Positions 10,510-21,084 of a stretch of 64,000 nucleotides of DNA are shown here, one piece after another. The stretch covers positions 1,364,001 to 1,428,000 of the forward strand of contig JAPWGK010000010.1 in assembly GCA_029641185.1 (NCBI GenBank), in the 5' to 3' direction. The stretch is from Pseudofabraea citricarpa (taxonomy: Eukaryota; Ascomycota; Leotiomycetes; Helotiales; Dermateaceae). The notes beneath the pieces are model-generated. The model was not told the origin of the DNA, made no database searches, and saw only the letters and a program-made list of their open reading frames with translations. Both the position numbers and the translations under genes were made by a program. How positions within the stretch are numbered: the first letter of the stretch is position 1; each line of letters starts with the position of its first letter.

Positions 10510-11372
10510 TTACCTAGAGCACCAAGATGTGCTTGTGGTGTTTGCTACGATGGTAATGTCGCTCCATGCTACTGCTCCAAAGTCCCAGATTGCTCCGTCC
10601 TGCAACTCAATCGCGAAAACAGCCTGTGTCCTGTTAGTCATGCAGCAGATGCGGCGAGTAAATCCAAACCTACTTGGCTGAAGATATCCTGATCCGCTAC
10701 TTCAGTTAGCTAGGTTTCTGTAAAGGTAAGGATGGGCTCTGCTCACGGAATGAATTCGTCGTGACGATACTGCCTGTCGCTTCGCCGGCTTCGATGCCAG
10801 CTAGCCCAGGAACGCTTGACCAGGTATTTGTCCATTCTCCGCTCCCCGTATTCAGGGAGAAGATGGATCGGATCGTGTCGCCTGGGTAGACTTCATCACA
10901 AATTAGCATCAGTTCCCTCTCTCCAGACTCGTGGTTTGGAAGTACCTAGATGTGGCGGGTAGTCGAGCCTAGGACTTCAGCACCATCGTCAGCTGTGCAA
11001 TATTCGGCACGGATCGAGCAGTTGGATCTACTTACTCGCAGCAGTACTCAGTGAAGAAGTACCACTGATGACCCGAGTCTATGAGCACATTCTGGTAAAC
11101 GAAGTTCTCGCTGCTGGGTTCTAGGCCGGGCCATGCTGAGTGGAAACCAGCGCCTGCTGAGGTGCGAGGAGCCACAACTGTGCTTTCAAACTGCGACGGT
11201 TAGGATCGCTGAAGTGCAACCGGCGCTCTCGTGGGTAGGGACTCACGCTGGTGATGCCATACTGCGGTCCTACAGAATCGACGGCGAAGAGGATGGTGTA
11301 GTAGGTGGTCTGGGCCAAGACTTGGGCAGCGAGCAGAAGGCCCAGAAGGGGCAGAAGAACGACGAGCTTCAT
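10510..11372 (-). CDS. Small secreted protein of unknown function
   Basis: Minus-strand gene with four or more exons. Exon 1 (11372-11247) encodes a clear signal peptide, MKLVVLLPLLGLLLAAQVLA with cleavage expected near AQ-TT. Exon 2 (11190 to about 11036, entered after the branch site CCTAAC) encodes a segment with FVYQNVL and WYFFTEYCC. A later exon carries VYPGDTIRSIF and EWTNTWSSVPG (~10900-10740). The last exon (10623-10510) encodes FAIELQDGAIWDFGAV and ends TSWCSR. The order aromatic strand, YPGD, WTxTW, then IWDFG resembles secreted beta-sandwich (concanavalin-like) fungal proteins of unknown function. The junctions between exons 2, 3 and 4 could not be fixed with confidence, so the internal model is approximate. 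The reading is coherent enough to call it a gene rather than chance frames. Confidence 0.6.
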
Positions 11373-14159
11373 CCCGTCCTGACTTGAGCGCCTCGGCGAG
11401 AAGATGCGACGTTCGTACTGCTGTGAGGAGTTTTGCAGGTCAGAAGAGTTGCTTAGTGGGCGGGTAATGGCTCTTGAGACGCTGCTGCTGGACCGAACAT
11501 GTCATGCACACAACCACGAAGCGCAGAGTCTTCACGATGAGAATGTAACATAGAATAATGGCATCCCTTCAGCACGCAGAGTGGATGGCAAAAAAACAAA
11601 ACTCTCGCGCCGAAGCAATCTCTGCGCACCTGATTCGCGGGAGCCGGATCTCGTCCGCAGACGCACCGGCATCAAAGCAAAAGCCATCAATAGACATGAC
11701 AATAGTGGACATGGAAGGGGGAAGCAGAAGATCCAGAAGCGTTCGGAATTGGAAATGCGACCTTTGCGCTGGCTGCTGATTTGGTCGCAGGTACCAAATC
11801 TTGCTGCCTGCTCGGCAAACCCACCTTGGGATCGTATTATTTCCCCCCGTCATTTTGCTTCTGCATTTTCCCTCTCGCGACTTTGGAAATTGAACTGCTA
11901 CGGCACGGCTGCTCCTGCCGTAAATCCAGCAAATCGGAGACTTCTTTCTCTCTCTGTCGCGGTGTCGTGCTGTGAGGCCGGTCGAGTTGATGCGTCCATC
12001 TGCCATCTACAGTATCTCCTCTCTATCTTGCCGAACCGTGGGACTCGCTTCACTCCGCTCCCGGGAACATATTTCGATTCCATGGATCGATCAACCCGAG
12101 TCCGAAAGTGGGAAATTGTTCTAGAAGCTTATTGTTGTGTCGAGGCCCACTCGCCTCTATTATTGATCCTTCGTGCATGTCAAAGGGCCCCGGGTTTGAC
12201 TAAAATAAACACAGGGCGGAGAATCAGAGAACGTCCTTGAATGACTGCTCCCTGTCCGACTTAATCACTTCTCCTCCCCGCAGGCTTTTCCTTAGCATCT
12301 CCCCTCCGCAAACTCAGCACCCCGGCTTTCGGCAAGTTCTTGGAATGGCATCTCTACTATTGGAAAGAGACCTTCTAACTGACTCTTCGGCATACTTTTC
12401 ATACCGAATCTTATCTCTAACAGTAACATGGATGCACCCAAAGCAGAGAGCATAGGAAGAGATGAAGTGGATGCACTGGAAAAGAAAAGGCCCAAAGGGA
12501 ATATGGCTTCTACGTACTTGAGTTCCTGGTTTGTTTCCTGTAGACCTACTCAATCGTGCAACAATCCTTGTCACGGCTTATCCACCCCAATCCTGGCTAA
12601 CGGAAACGCAAGATATGTGCGGCGAGTTGAAGTCTTTATCCCGCTTTGTTTCTGCATATGCGTAACAAGGTGTTTTTCATATTCTGTTGTCATCGTGTTT
12701 CTGTTGCCACTTCTATAGCATCAAGTTTCGTTTTGGCCGCAGCATTCTTTTGTTATGCTTGTTTCCTATAACTCATGCTAAAAGAAAACTCAGGCTACAA
12801 GATACAGGTTTTGAAACACCAGTCCCGCACATGGTCGGTCAACAGGGGCCATACCCTATTAGCTAGCGTTGATTCCGATGACTCTTTTGTAGCTGATTTC
12901 CATGTCGCAATACAATCAGACTGCCCTACCAAAGGAGGTTATCTTAGGAACACGATCTCTTGATTTAAAAGCGACCCTGAGCGCACTTGCGAGTATCCAA
13001 CTTGAGAAAACTACTCAACCATGATCGCTGCTAGGCAGAAGTGGGCGCTAGGGCACACAAGAGAGGAAAGTGGAAGGCTGGTTTACTCTATGAACTGTGG
13101 AGGAGAACTACATGGTTCCGTCACACGTGACAGATATCGTGTCTAGAGCAGATTGATTTTAGTTGTTTTGGTGCAAGTTCTTAGGATAATTTATGAATCG
13201 GTTTGGGCTTAGAATTTGAGATATTTTATAACCGATAGGTATATAAGGCATTGTTTAGATGCGCTTAAGTGTTGACATCGCTTGATCAAATCGATCCGAA
13301 GTTAAGCGACATATTCAAGCCGAACCTTAATATTCTCTTGGCGGTCAAACAGTATCGCTTCTTTATACTGTCCTACCGGGACTTATCCTTGGTTTGATAG
13401 GTAACCAAGTACCTAGGTATGCGTAGGACCCTGTTCACGTGATCAACCGTATTTTGCGTTACTGTTCGGCTCTGTTATAGGAGAGTTGAAGCTTTTACAC
13501 GATTATACCTAGGGATCCAAGTTGATACTTAACATCTCGAGCCAAGACCTTGGCTTCAAAACCAATTATTTGATCCTGTGGAGAGAATTCCACTTTTCTT
13601 ATCGTTATATCTTTAAGGTTTAGCTCGCAACCTGGATGTCACGAAGGATACCCTCCTGACTCTTCAATACATTTAAGCCTCTTACAACCTCTTACCCTCG
13701 TATTAATGCTCGCAACTGAAAAGGCTGGTGGAATGCTCAGGCCGTCAAATGATAAGTAAACATGATTAATTTCCAAGAGTTTACCAACAAGCACCTGGGC
13801 ACATTCTAAATATGTTGGCATTATACATGTCAGGAGGGGGAGCGAGTATGAGCTCACTCCAACAGAATATAGTAGCAAGGAAAATGTAAGCCTTGTTCCA
13901 GCAGAAAAGAGAAGTAGCGTCTTCAAAAGCAAAGCTTCCTAGAACACGTACCTCGACACATACAAGGCTGGATAGAACGTATTTTGATTAAGCGTACAAA
14001 TCAAATGTCGGCTTTGTTATAACCATTCCTGAAACATTACCCCCCTCTGCCCGTCTTCATGCAAAATGCCCATATGCAGGAACATTTCCTTGCGTGTTAC
14101 TTCAGTGTGTTTGACGTCATTCTCTCCTCAATATCTTCTCCCTCAGCTTTTCACCTATC
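11373..14159. other. Gene-poor region
   Basis: 2.8 kb without a recognisable gene. The 11.4-12.3 kb part is GC-richer and carries long but motif-free frames on both strands (up to 219 codons). From 13 kb it becomes AT-rich. A CACGTGAC box is at 13124-13131. The right end contains a dispersed copy of the ~155-bp repeat (listed separately). Confidence 0.45.
13870..14020 (+). repeat. Dispersed copy of the ~155-bp repeat unit
   Basis: Similar to units of the array at 19.8-20.8 kb in the same orientation. Bases 13981-14020 (starting ATTTTGATTAAGCGTACAAA) are identical over 40 bases to 19980-20019. The preceding part (AAGCCTTGTTCCAGCAGAA ... GAACACGTACCTCGACACA ... AAGGCTGGAT) matches 19852-19945 with scattered changes. 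It lies just downstream of the 3' end of the SDR gene. Confidence 0.75.
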
Positions 14160-15271
14160 TTAGGCAGCATCATCAGTTATTTTCTCCCTCTCCTCAATAA
14201 CAAGCAACTGCCTTGCTAACTCTACAAATGTCTCCTCCTTCCCCTTGAACCTTACTCCTAACACCCTCTCTGCTAGCTCCGCACTGCAATCATACGCATT
14301 ATCATCCAACTTGTTCCCACCTAGCTCACCCATCGGGGTCCTCTCCTCCAACTCCTTCACATTCTTCCTCAACACATTGCAAATTTCCTGTGAGCTAACC
14401 TGCCCCGCACAAATCACAAACCGCGTATTCGCCGCCTCAGGAACGGCAGTAGCTTCAACATGCGCAGCGGCAATATCCCGCACGTCGGTATACACATGCA
14501 TGCCATTTGGAGGCAGCGGCGCATCTTTCTTGCTGTTCACAAAAAGATTGTAGATGCGCGGGGTTGACTCATTCAACTCCCCAACCCCATTGACCGAGTG
14601 TCTCAGCGGTCCATAGACCATCGGCGGAGCAAGGGTGACGAGATCAAAATTCGGCTCCTCCCTCTCAAGGAAATCCCATGCTGCTTTCTCGGCGAACTTC
14701 TTACTTGCTTGATACGCTGTGTTTGGTGTCCCGCTGAGAGCACTGTCCCAGGTCACGGGGTTCCAGTCGCTCTCTGTGTAGATCTTCTTTGGGGACGCGA
14801 TGGGGTTGCTGGCGAAATCAACGACGGCTGCGCAGCTGCTGGTGACGACTACGCGTGTTACGGCAGGGGCGTGGGCCTTTACGGACTGGAGGATTTCAAG
14901 AGTGCCTTTTACGGCTGGCTCGAGAAATTCGAGGTTTGAGGAAATAGCGCCATCTGTTGCGAATTAACCACTGCTTTGCCATACTAGACGTCTTTGTACC
15001 GCTTACACAAGAATGGTGATGCAGTGTGGATGACATTGTCGAATGGGGGTGCAGATTGCATGACTTCATTGAATGCTCCAGGAGCGGTGATATCTGGAAC
15101 AATGCCGAAGTCGAGCTGGGAGCCGAAGTTGGGGAAGTCAGAGAGGACTTGGGCTGCTTTGGAGTCTGAACGGACGACTGCTCGGACCGAGAGACCTTTC
15201 ATAAGGAGTTGATCGAGTATGTGAGAGCCTATGAAGCCATTTGCTCCAGTGAGAAGTACTCTGTAAACCAT
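14160..15271 (-). CDS. Extended SDR ketoreductase (dihydroflavonol-reductase/Gre2-like)
   Basis: Two exons, 15271-15007 and 14953-14160 on the minus strand; 352 aa, frame closes. An N-terminal NAD(P)-binding Rossmann motif TGANGFIGSH (residues 8-17), the HTASPF segment typical of 3-beta-HSD/DFR-like extended SDRs, VVTSS with the catalytic Ser near 127-128 and the YxxxK pair Tyr169/Lys173 (YQASK) are all present. The PPMVYGP and VYTDVRDIAAAHVEA segments are likewise typical. Fungal relatives (Gre2, methylglyoxal/aldehyde reductases) reduce aldehydes and ketones with NADPH in the cytosol. Specific substrate unknown. The 53-bp intron begins GTAAGC. No obvious pathway partner lies beside it. Confidence 0.9.
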
Positions 15272-17321
15272 ACTGAAATTCCCGAGGTATTGTATCTATG
15301 CAGTCTGCCTTCTGGATTGTTAAAGGCGGCAGAGTTGTATATCAACGATTGTGGTTTTAATAAAGACTTGCGAGCGTTTAACAAGCCCCTCACACAGCTG
15401 AGACTCCAGAATTAAGCAATGCTTCTCGTTCCACACATTCCGCCCGCTTATACAAAAGCAGAGACACCTGTCTCGATTCAGATATCAATAAGCCAATCAA
15501 AGCATTGAGTTCGGACTTCTTTCCGAACGCAATAGTCCTACATTGCTTTGTCAGCTTCCTGCCTCAATCATCACAGTGCATCGTCACATAGCCTCGCCTA
15601 TTATGCCAGCCATAGCGCACTGCCCACTGCTCTGATATTGCTGTGCAAGTGCTAGTCCATGGCATAAATTAGCAATTGGAAGTGCGGTGCCATTACGGAA
15701 GCCCTTGACATTGGACGCCACCGTCAGCATGCTGTATAACTGACTGCATATTCAGTCTTCGCGAGGTAAGCGAAGGCAGCAATATAATAAGGATATGAGA
15801 AAGAAACAGAATAGATATGCGAAGCCAAGAACTCATCAAATGACTGCAAAGGACTGCAAATAAACATCTTAAATTCAGCTTAGAAACTTAGTAAAAACAA
15901 CCTACTCTCAAATCCTGTTGATCTAGCATAGCTGCCACCGATTTGGTTGGATGGCACACAACAATGCAACATTAACGGCGCAGATATCAACTTCCCGCCT
16001 ATCCCAATAAAAAGCAAGCTTCTGAATCAGCGGCCTTGACCATCACCCCAAAACAGAAAAAGACATATGGGGAAAGTCGGATGAGTCGCAATTCCGTATT
16101 TCTGAGGCCTGCAAATTGTGCGTCCAAAAAGCCATATTCCGATTCATAGAGCCTTTTCGAACTAGGAACCGAAGGGTCTTCTTGGAAGGTGGACATTAAA
16201 GCAGAGCAAATATCTGGTGAATGTTACGCCAGTATGGTGTTAAGACTGAATTTTTGTTTTCGAACCCTTCCACCACGATTTCACCCATTCAACAAAAGAT
16301 CAAAGTCATACACGTTGGGCTCGAACCATCCTGAAAGCTTCCAGCACAGCACCCAGGCAACCCTCAGAATGAACTACTCAAAGACTCTCTTCAGAACAGA
16401 TTACGACAGCCAGAAGAATTAGCGTGGCTGCTATCAGAAGTACCCCAAAATCCACTAGGTGGTCGCTGGTAGTCCAGGTTGGATCCTGTCAAACAATCCT
16501 TTGATGACTCCCGGATCTCGTCTGAACGTTTTTCCAGTGGGCCACCCTCGAACACTAGTAACATGACGCCTTAGCTTTTACGCCTCAAGAGTTTTACTCT
16601 CCTGTACTCACTGTTTTGCAAAACCATGCTCGTATATATGTTCCCCTTTTTTGCACTTCCTCCCAATAGCAGCTGCGCAGGATAGGCTCCTGGCTGCTCG
16701 CCGGCCCAAGCTCCAATACCATTCAAAGTATCTTCTCCTCGTCCTTGGGCCTGGTTTGTGGGAGCTTGATTACTCTTCCTAAGAGTACCGGTCTTGGATT
16801 GTTTTTGATTTAACATAACGGCGGAAAGAGAAATCTTGAGAACTGGATGTTTATAAGGGGATGCTACTATCTCCAGGCATGAGGGGAACCTAGTGATGGG
16901 AGTGCTCTTTTTATATACATGCAGCTTGATATCTCGCTTTCAGATTATGGACTTGTTACCGATACAAGCCACAAGCGGCCTGTCATCTCGAATTTCCGGC
17001 CGGGAAACGTGATTGAGGTCCGGAGAATAATAGCTAGATAGCGTAGGTTAATGGTACATCTCGAGTAGGCTCTATGACTTCTTGGCTAATAAATTCCCGG
17101 CCAAGGAATCCGAACTGGAAGAATCTGGTTGGCTATCTAGAAGATCCCGGCCAGGTGGAGTTGGGCTGGGGAAATCCCAGTAGGCGGCTCTGAGGGGCTG
17201 CATCTGTCAACATGTCACTACTGGCAGACGAGGCGAATTAAGATATGGAGAAGAAAAACCATCATTCAATTAACTTTTATTTATAGTTATCGATCTGAAC
17301 TCTGAGGCCAGCATGAAACGC
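15272..17321. other. Gene-poor region
   Basis: About 2 kb with no confident gene. Two short minus-strand frames (15999-16196, 65 codons; 16571-16816, 81 codons, starting MLNQKQSKTG) have ATGs but no recognisable motif, signal peptide or membrane segment. I leave them uncalled. Confidence 0.45.
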
Positions 17322-18328
17322 TCAAACCACAAAAAGGTCATGTTTTCTATGAAGTCGTGCACAAACCTCCACCAGATCCGGCTCGTTCTCTGAATTGATG
17401 ATTCCATGACGGATGAAATGTGCAATCCAAACCATGACAGATTGAGGCTTGAACTCGTTATTTTCTAAAGCAGCCAAGACCTCGTCCAAAGTCGCCAGCC
17501 TGAATTCCTCAACTTCGCCATCCGTTGGAGTCAGCTTCACGTCTCGTGGCAGCTCCATCTCAAATACGTATTGTATATGATGCTGGCAGCCTCTGTCGCC
17601 GTAGTTGTTGGTCGCCATGCAATAAGTCAGCGTGCCACAAGACTGCAGACGATCTCGCACTTGACTATGTTCCAGACCACCCTCTTCGCTGATCTCTCTC
17701 AACATCCCCTCGAGCGGCGATTCACGGGATCGATGGCCACCTCCTACTGCTGTATCAAGCATACCAGGGTACCACTCCTTGGTACGGGAGCGTTTCTGGA
17801 TCCAATACATCCTGCCCTTGTCGGTCAAAGTCCATGCCGTAACGTGCAAGCCTGTAGTAATAGTACCTAGAAGATCGAGCCCGCATCCGTCCATGTCTAA
17901 TACATGCTCGCCTCCGGCTGTGAGCAAGGGGAACAGCTCATCTCTCCAGTCGCGGAGGCTCGATGAAGCGAGAGCAAGGTGGCCGTTCCAAAGTGCATCT
18001 CGCATAGCCTTGGTTCGGGCCTCGAAAGTCTGGTCGCAATTGAGAGTGACAATTCGACGCCCATGGTCAATAACCCACGCGGCTGTCCACGGGATATTGT
18101 CGACGATTTGCTTGATGATATATCCGAACGGCTTTGGATATCCAGAAATCATGAAGTAATAGTAGTCTGTCATGAACGCTTTGTACCTATCTGGATCTTC
18201 TTGGAAGAAGGGCCACCTGGCAGGCAGTGTTAGTTCTGAGCCTTTGATTTGGAAGCTCTTCTTTTGGGTGGTTCTTACTGGTCAACTTGCTGAAGAAGCC
18301 TCAACGTCGGGAATCGCAAGTCGGCCAT
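17322..18328 (-). CDS. Nudix hydrolase with DUF4743 (thiamine-pyrophosphokinase-related) N-terminus
   Basis: Two exons, 18328-18279 and 18216-17322; 314 aa, frame closes (start MADLRFPTLRLLQQVDQW). The N-terminal ~130 residues match the DUF4743 region that precedes the Nudix fold in the YJR142W/Nudix-20 group. A perfect Nudix box occupies residues ~176-198: G-x5-E-x7-REIS-EE-GGL (GGHRSRE ... REISEEGGL). The C-terminus has EVEEFRLATLDEVLAAL, the usual Nudix strand-helix. Family members hydrolyse nucleoside-diphosphate-linked compounds; the yeast and plant group acts on oxidised thiamine diphosphate analogues, which is the most likely role (damage clean-up). Confidence 0.92.
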
Positions 18329-21084
18329 GTTTTCGACCACTGATCTGTAACTCTGTGAGCCAGTTGTTTGGACCTTGATTGAGTCTGTTGATCCTCAAGA
18401 CAAGGCAAAGAAAGATGAGGCAAGCAGATTTTGTGTCTTTCCGCGGCTCTTGTACTAAAGTGTTCCACATGTGGACACAGGCCTGCTAAATCCTGACGCC
18501 CAAGGCGGACGAGTCGCTTCATTTATTGGCTAGCGAGCGGATTCCCGGTGTGTTCGCGTATTTCTATTTGGCAGGTGCCCCAGCAACTTTCGTTCTCCTT
18601 GCGCGACCTAGAATCTCTGAGAAAGGCAGCAGGAGTCATCGAAACGCATACAGATGGCAGCCACCTCCTGTCTGACCTGCCACTTTTGAGTCGAGCTGCC
18701 GACGTGTTGAAGATTTCAATAAAAAGGCTGCCAGAGGCACTTGTCCTGGCGCATATTATTCATCAAGATCCGAGTCTACCTAGCAGTGCAAAGCGTTCGA
18801 GTCACAATAATGAGAGCCAGAGAATCCTCACAGCTATACCGACATCACAAGAAGCAAGCCATCATTCGGAAACTTCGTGTCTCTAGGATGGAGAACAGCA
18901 CACGAGTGCGACGCTTCCAAGTCATCCTTCACTATCTGTTCTTTATCGAAATACTACACCGATGTCTATGGCAAGCCATTTGGCCAGCCTTGCGCAACCG
19001 ATTGTGCTATCGTTATCTGAACGAGCTGCCCATGGCTCGCTCATTAAGATATCTAAAGCAGGTACTTACTTGAGCTCGTCCACCAAGAGTTAATATCTGC
19101 CTAAATCAATAACCATCATCCAGCAGTCATGGGCCGGAGACTGGCAACCACCAGGGTTGTCGGGAGGCACCTTCTACATTAGCAATCAAGGTTCTACGGA
19201 CGACTTTGGAGATAGCATTCTTTCAGTCACTCAGTCACTTTATAGCGAAGCTCCAATCCAAGCTTGTGCTCTTGAGCCAACAAATGTCTTTGACGGGTAC
19301 GGTTTGCAGAACACCATCTTCTCTCTCCCATTATCAGCCATACGCCAGTTTGATGATCAGGATTTGCCTAGAGCTCATGCTCCTGTCGGCGAGATGCGTG
19401 TATATAGTACAACCTTTAAAGTTAAAGTCTCACAGAGCTCCAACTAACCAAGAGAACTCATACCTAGACCACGACACCAAGCACGCTCACTGCCCGCAAG
19501 CCGACTAACTTCGAAAAATCAACTCCAGGTGGAGTCTATTCGGAAGGATAGAAACTATTCCCGTCGTCCCATGTGTGTCAGGTGCATAATGCAGCATTAT
19601 AAGGTCCTTCTTGAGCATGGTTTCCCAAATTCTTTCAAAGTCTCGGTAACTAAAGAGAGTAGTGTGAGCTGCATCCAGCAAATCCCAAGGGACCTCTGGC
19701 AGATCTGATAGAAAGTAGGAACGTAGTACTGTAGCAAGCGAAGAATAAAAGTTTTGGGGGGCCAGAGGACTAGATAACAAGAACAAGTCACGAAGTTCTT
19801 GCTAAGGCTCAGCCTCGGCATTGGTTGGATTAACCGTACCAATTAAATGCAAGCCTTGTTGCAGCAGCAGAGAGAAGCAGCGTCTTCAACAGCAGAGCCC
19901 CTCTAACACGTACCTTGACACACAAGAGGCTGGATAAAACGTCATGAGAGCCCATAATTAGTCTTAGCATACAGGGCACATTTTGATTAAGCGTACAAAT
20001 CAAATGTCGGCTTTGTTATGACAGAAGATGGGAGTAGCTTTTTGAACTGCTCTGCCCCGAGCCAAACCCTTGGCGACAACACACCGAGGGCGATGAGGCT
20101 GAATGGCAAATAATGAGGCGTTTTACTGAGGCTCATATCAGGTAAGCGTACGAATGAAATGCAAGTATTGTCACTGCAGAAGAGAGAAGCAGTGTTTTCT
20201 ATAGCAAAGCCCCCGTGGCAATGGATGAGGCTGGCTCACACGTCATGAGGCGTATTTTCTTCTTTTCTCTTTTAGCCTTGGTAGACCACAGCATTAAGCA
20301 TACAGCTCAAGTCGAAATAATCGTTTGGAACAATTCTGTTGCCATGTTCATCGGACTCTTCGCCTTATAACGTGCTTTTTCTTGTCTTTGCCTGCACAGT
20401 CCACACTCGCCATAACGCCCTTTGCTGAGGCTCGAGATAAGCTGGAGAATAACCGTACGAATCAGACGTGAGCTTTGTTACAGAAGAAGAGAAATCAGCC
20501 TTCCAAAGATGCACTGCCTCAGAAACCCCCTTAGAGATGACAAGGCTAGCTGCGAGACCCATCACTTGGTCTTAACATGGGTTAGCATAACTAAACGTAC
20601 GAATCAAAAGTAGGGTTTATTACAGCAGAAGGGAGAAGCAGTAGCAAATGACTACGCTGCCTCACTCAGTTACATGCACACAGCCCCTCTTAGCCTTAGT
20701 ACTAGCAAATCATATTCGAGAATTGTCAACAGCAGAACAGAAGAGGCCTTTTTCTTTCGACGCTGCCTCAAACATCTCAAATATAAAGCGAATCTCCTCT
20801 CCCCAAACAGCCTTGAACATGGGGTATACTCGATTAGTTTGAACACCTCTGGGTGAACCAAAAAGGCAGCTTGTGCATAATGGTTCCTCTCCAAAGTCGA
20901 TCCGTATCTAAAATAAACGGAGCCAACCTTGTAGATAAGGTTACGTGAATATAAATAACAAAACTGCGTATCCACTCGTTTATAAAGACCTCTCTTCTGG
21001 GTAAAGTCGAGTCCTCCCTTAGAGATAGACAGTACTTTGTACTGATTTATAAGCTGAGAAGATTGACTATATCTGGCTTCAATC
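18329..21084. other. Gene-poor region with tandem array and possible relics
   Basis: 2.75 kb between the Nudix gene and the NLR gene. It contains the ~155-bp array (listed separately) and several open frames without known motifs: plus 18548-18886 and 19157-19447, minus 19505-19786 (contains LRSYFLSDLPEVPWDLLDA, coding-like composition) and minus 20670-21116 (148 codons, largely inside repeat-derived DNA). I cannot assign any of them; the minus frame at 19505-19786 might be a relic of a gene. Confidence 0.4.
19825..20790 (+). repeat. Degenerate tandem array of ~155-bp units
   Basis: A landmark of the form TTAA(G/C)CGTAC-n-AATnAAATG followed by GGCTTTGTTACAGCAGAAGA, GAGAAGCAGCGTCTTC and ACAAGGCTGG recurs in direct orientation. 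The CGTAC/CATAC landmark occurs at 19834, 19991, 20146, 20298, 20453 and 20595 (spacings 157, 155, 152, 155, 142). A further weak unit is around 20730 (CAGCAGAACAGAAGAGG). Units have diverged by substitutions and small indels. Phase-regular spacing argues for tandem amplification of one unit rather than chance similarity. Confidence 0.75.

Noticed and set aside
11581..12240. 219-codon open frame on the plus strand, with long frames on the other strand too
   Set aside because: No motif, signal peptide or family resemblance; both strands are open over the same GC-rich stretch, which favours chance.
13270..13400. Stretch containing ATCCGAAGTTAAGC, reminiscent of 5S rRNA
   Set aside because: Only the short core matches; the remainder, including the internal promoter C-box and pairing stems, does not fit a 5S gene.
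16315..16335. GGTTCGAGCCC on the minus strand, like a tRNA T-arm/B-box
   Set aside because: Flanking bases do not form the T-stem and no acceptor or anticodon arm can be placed upstream.
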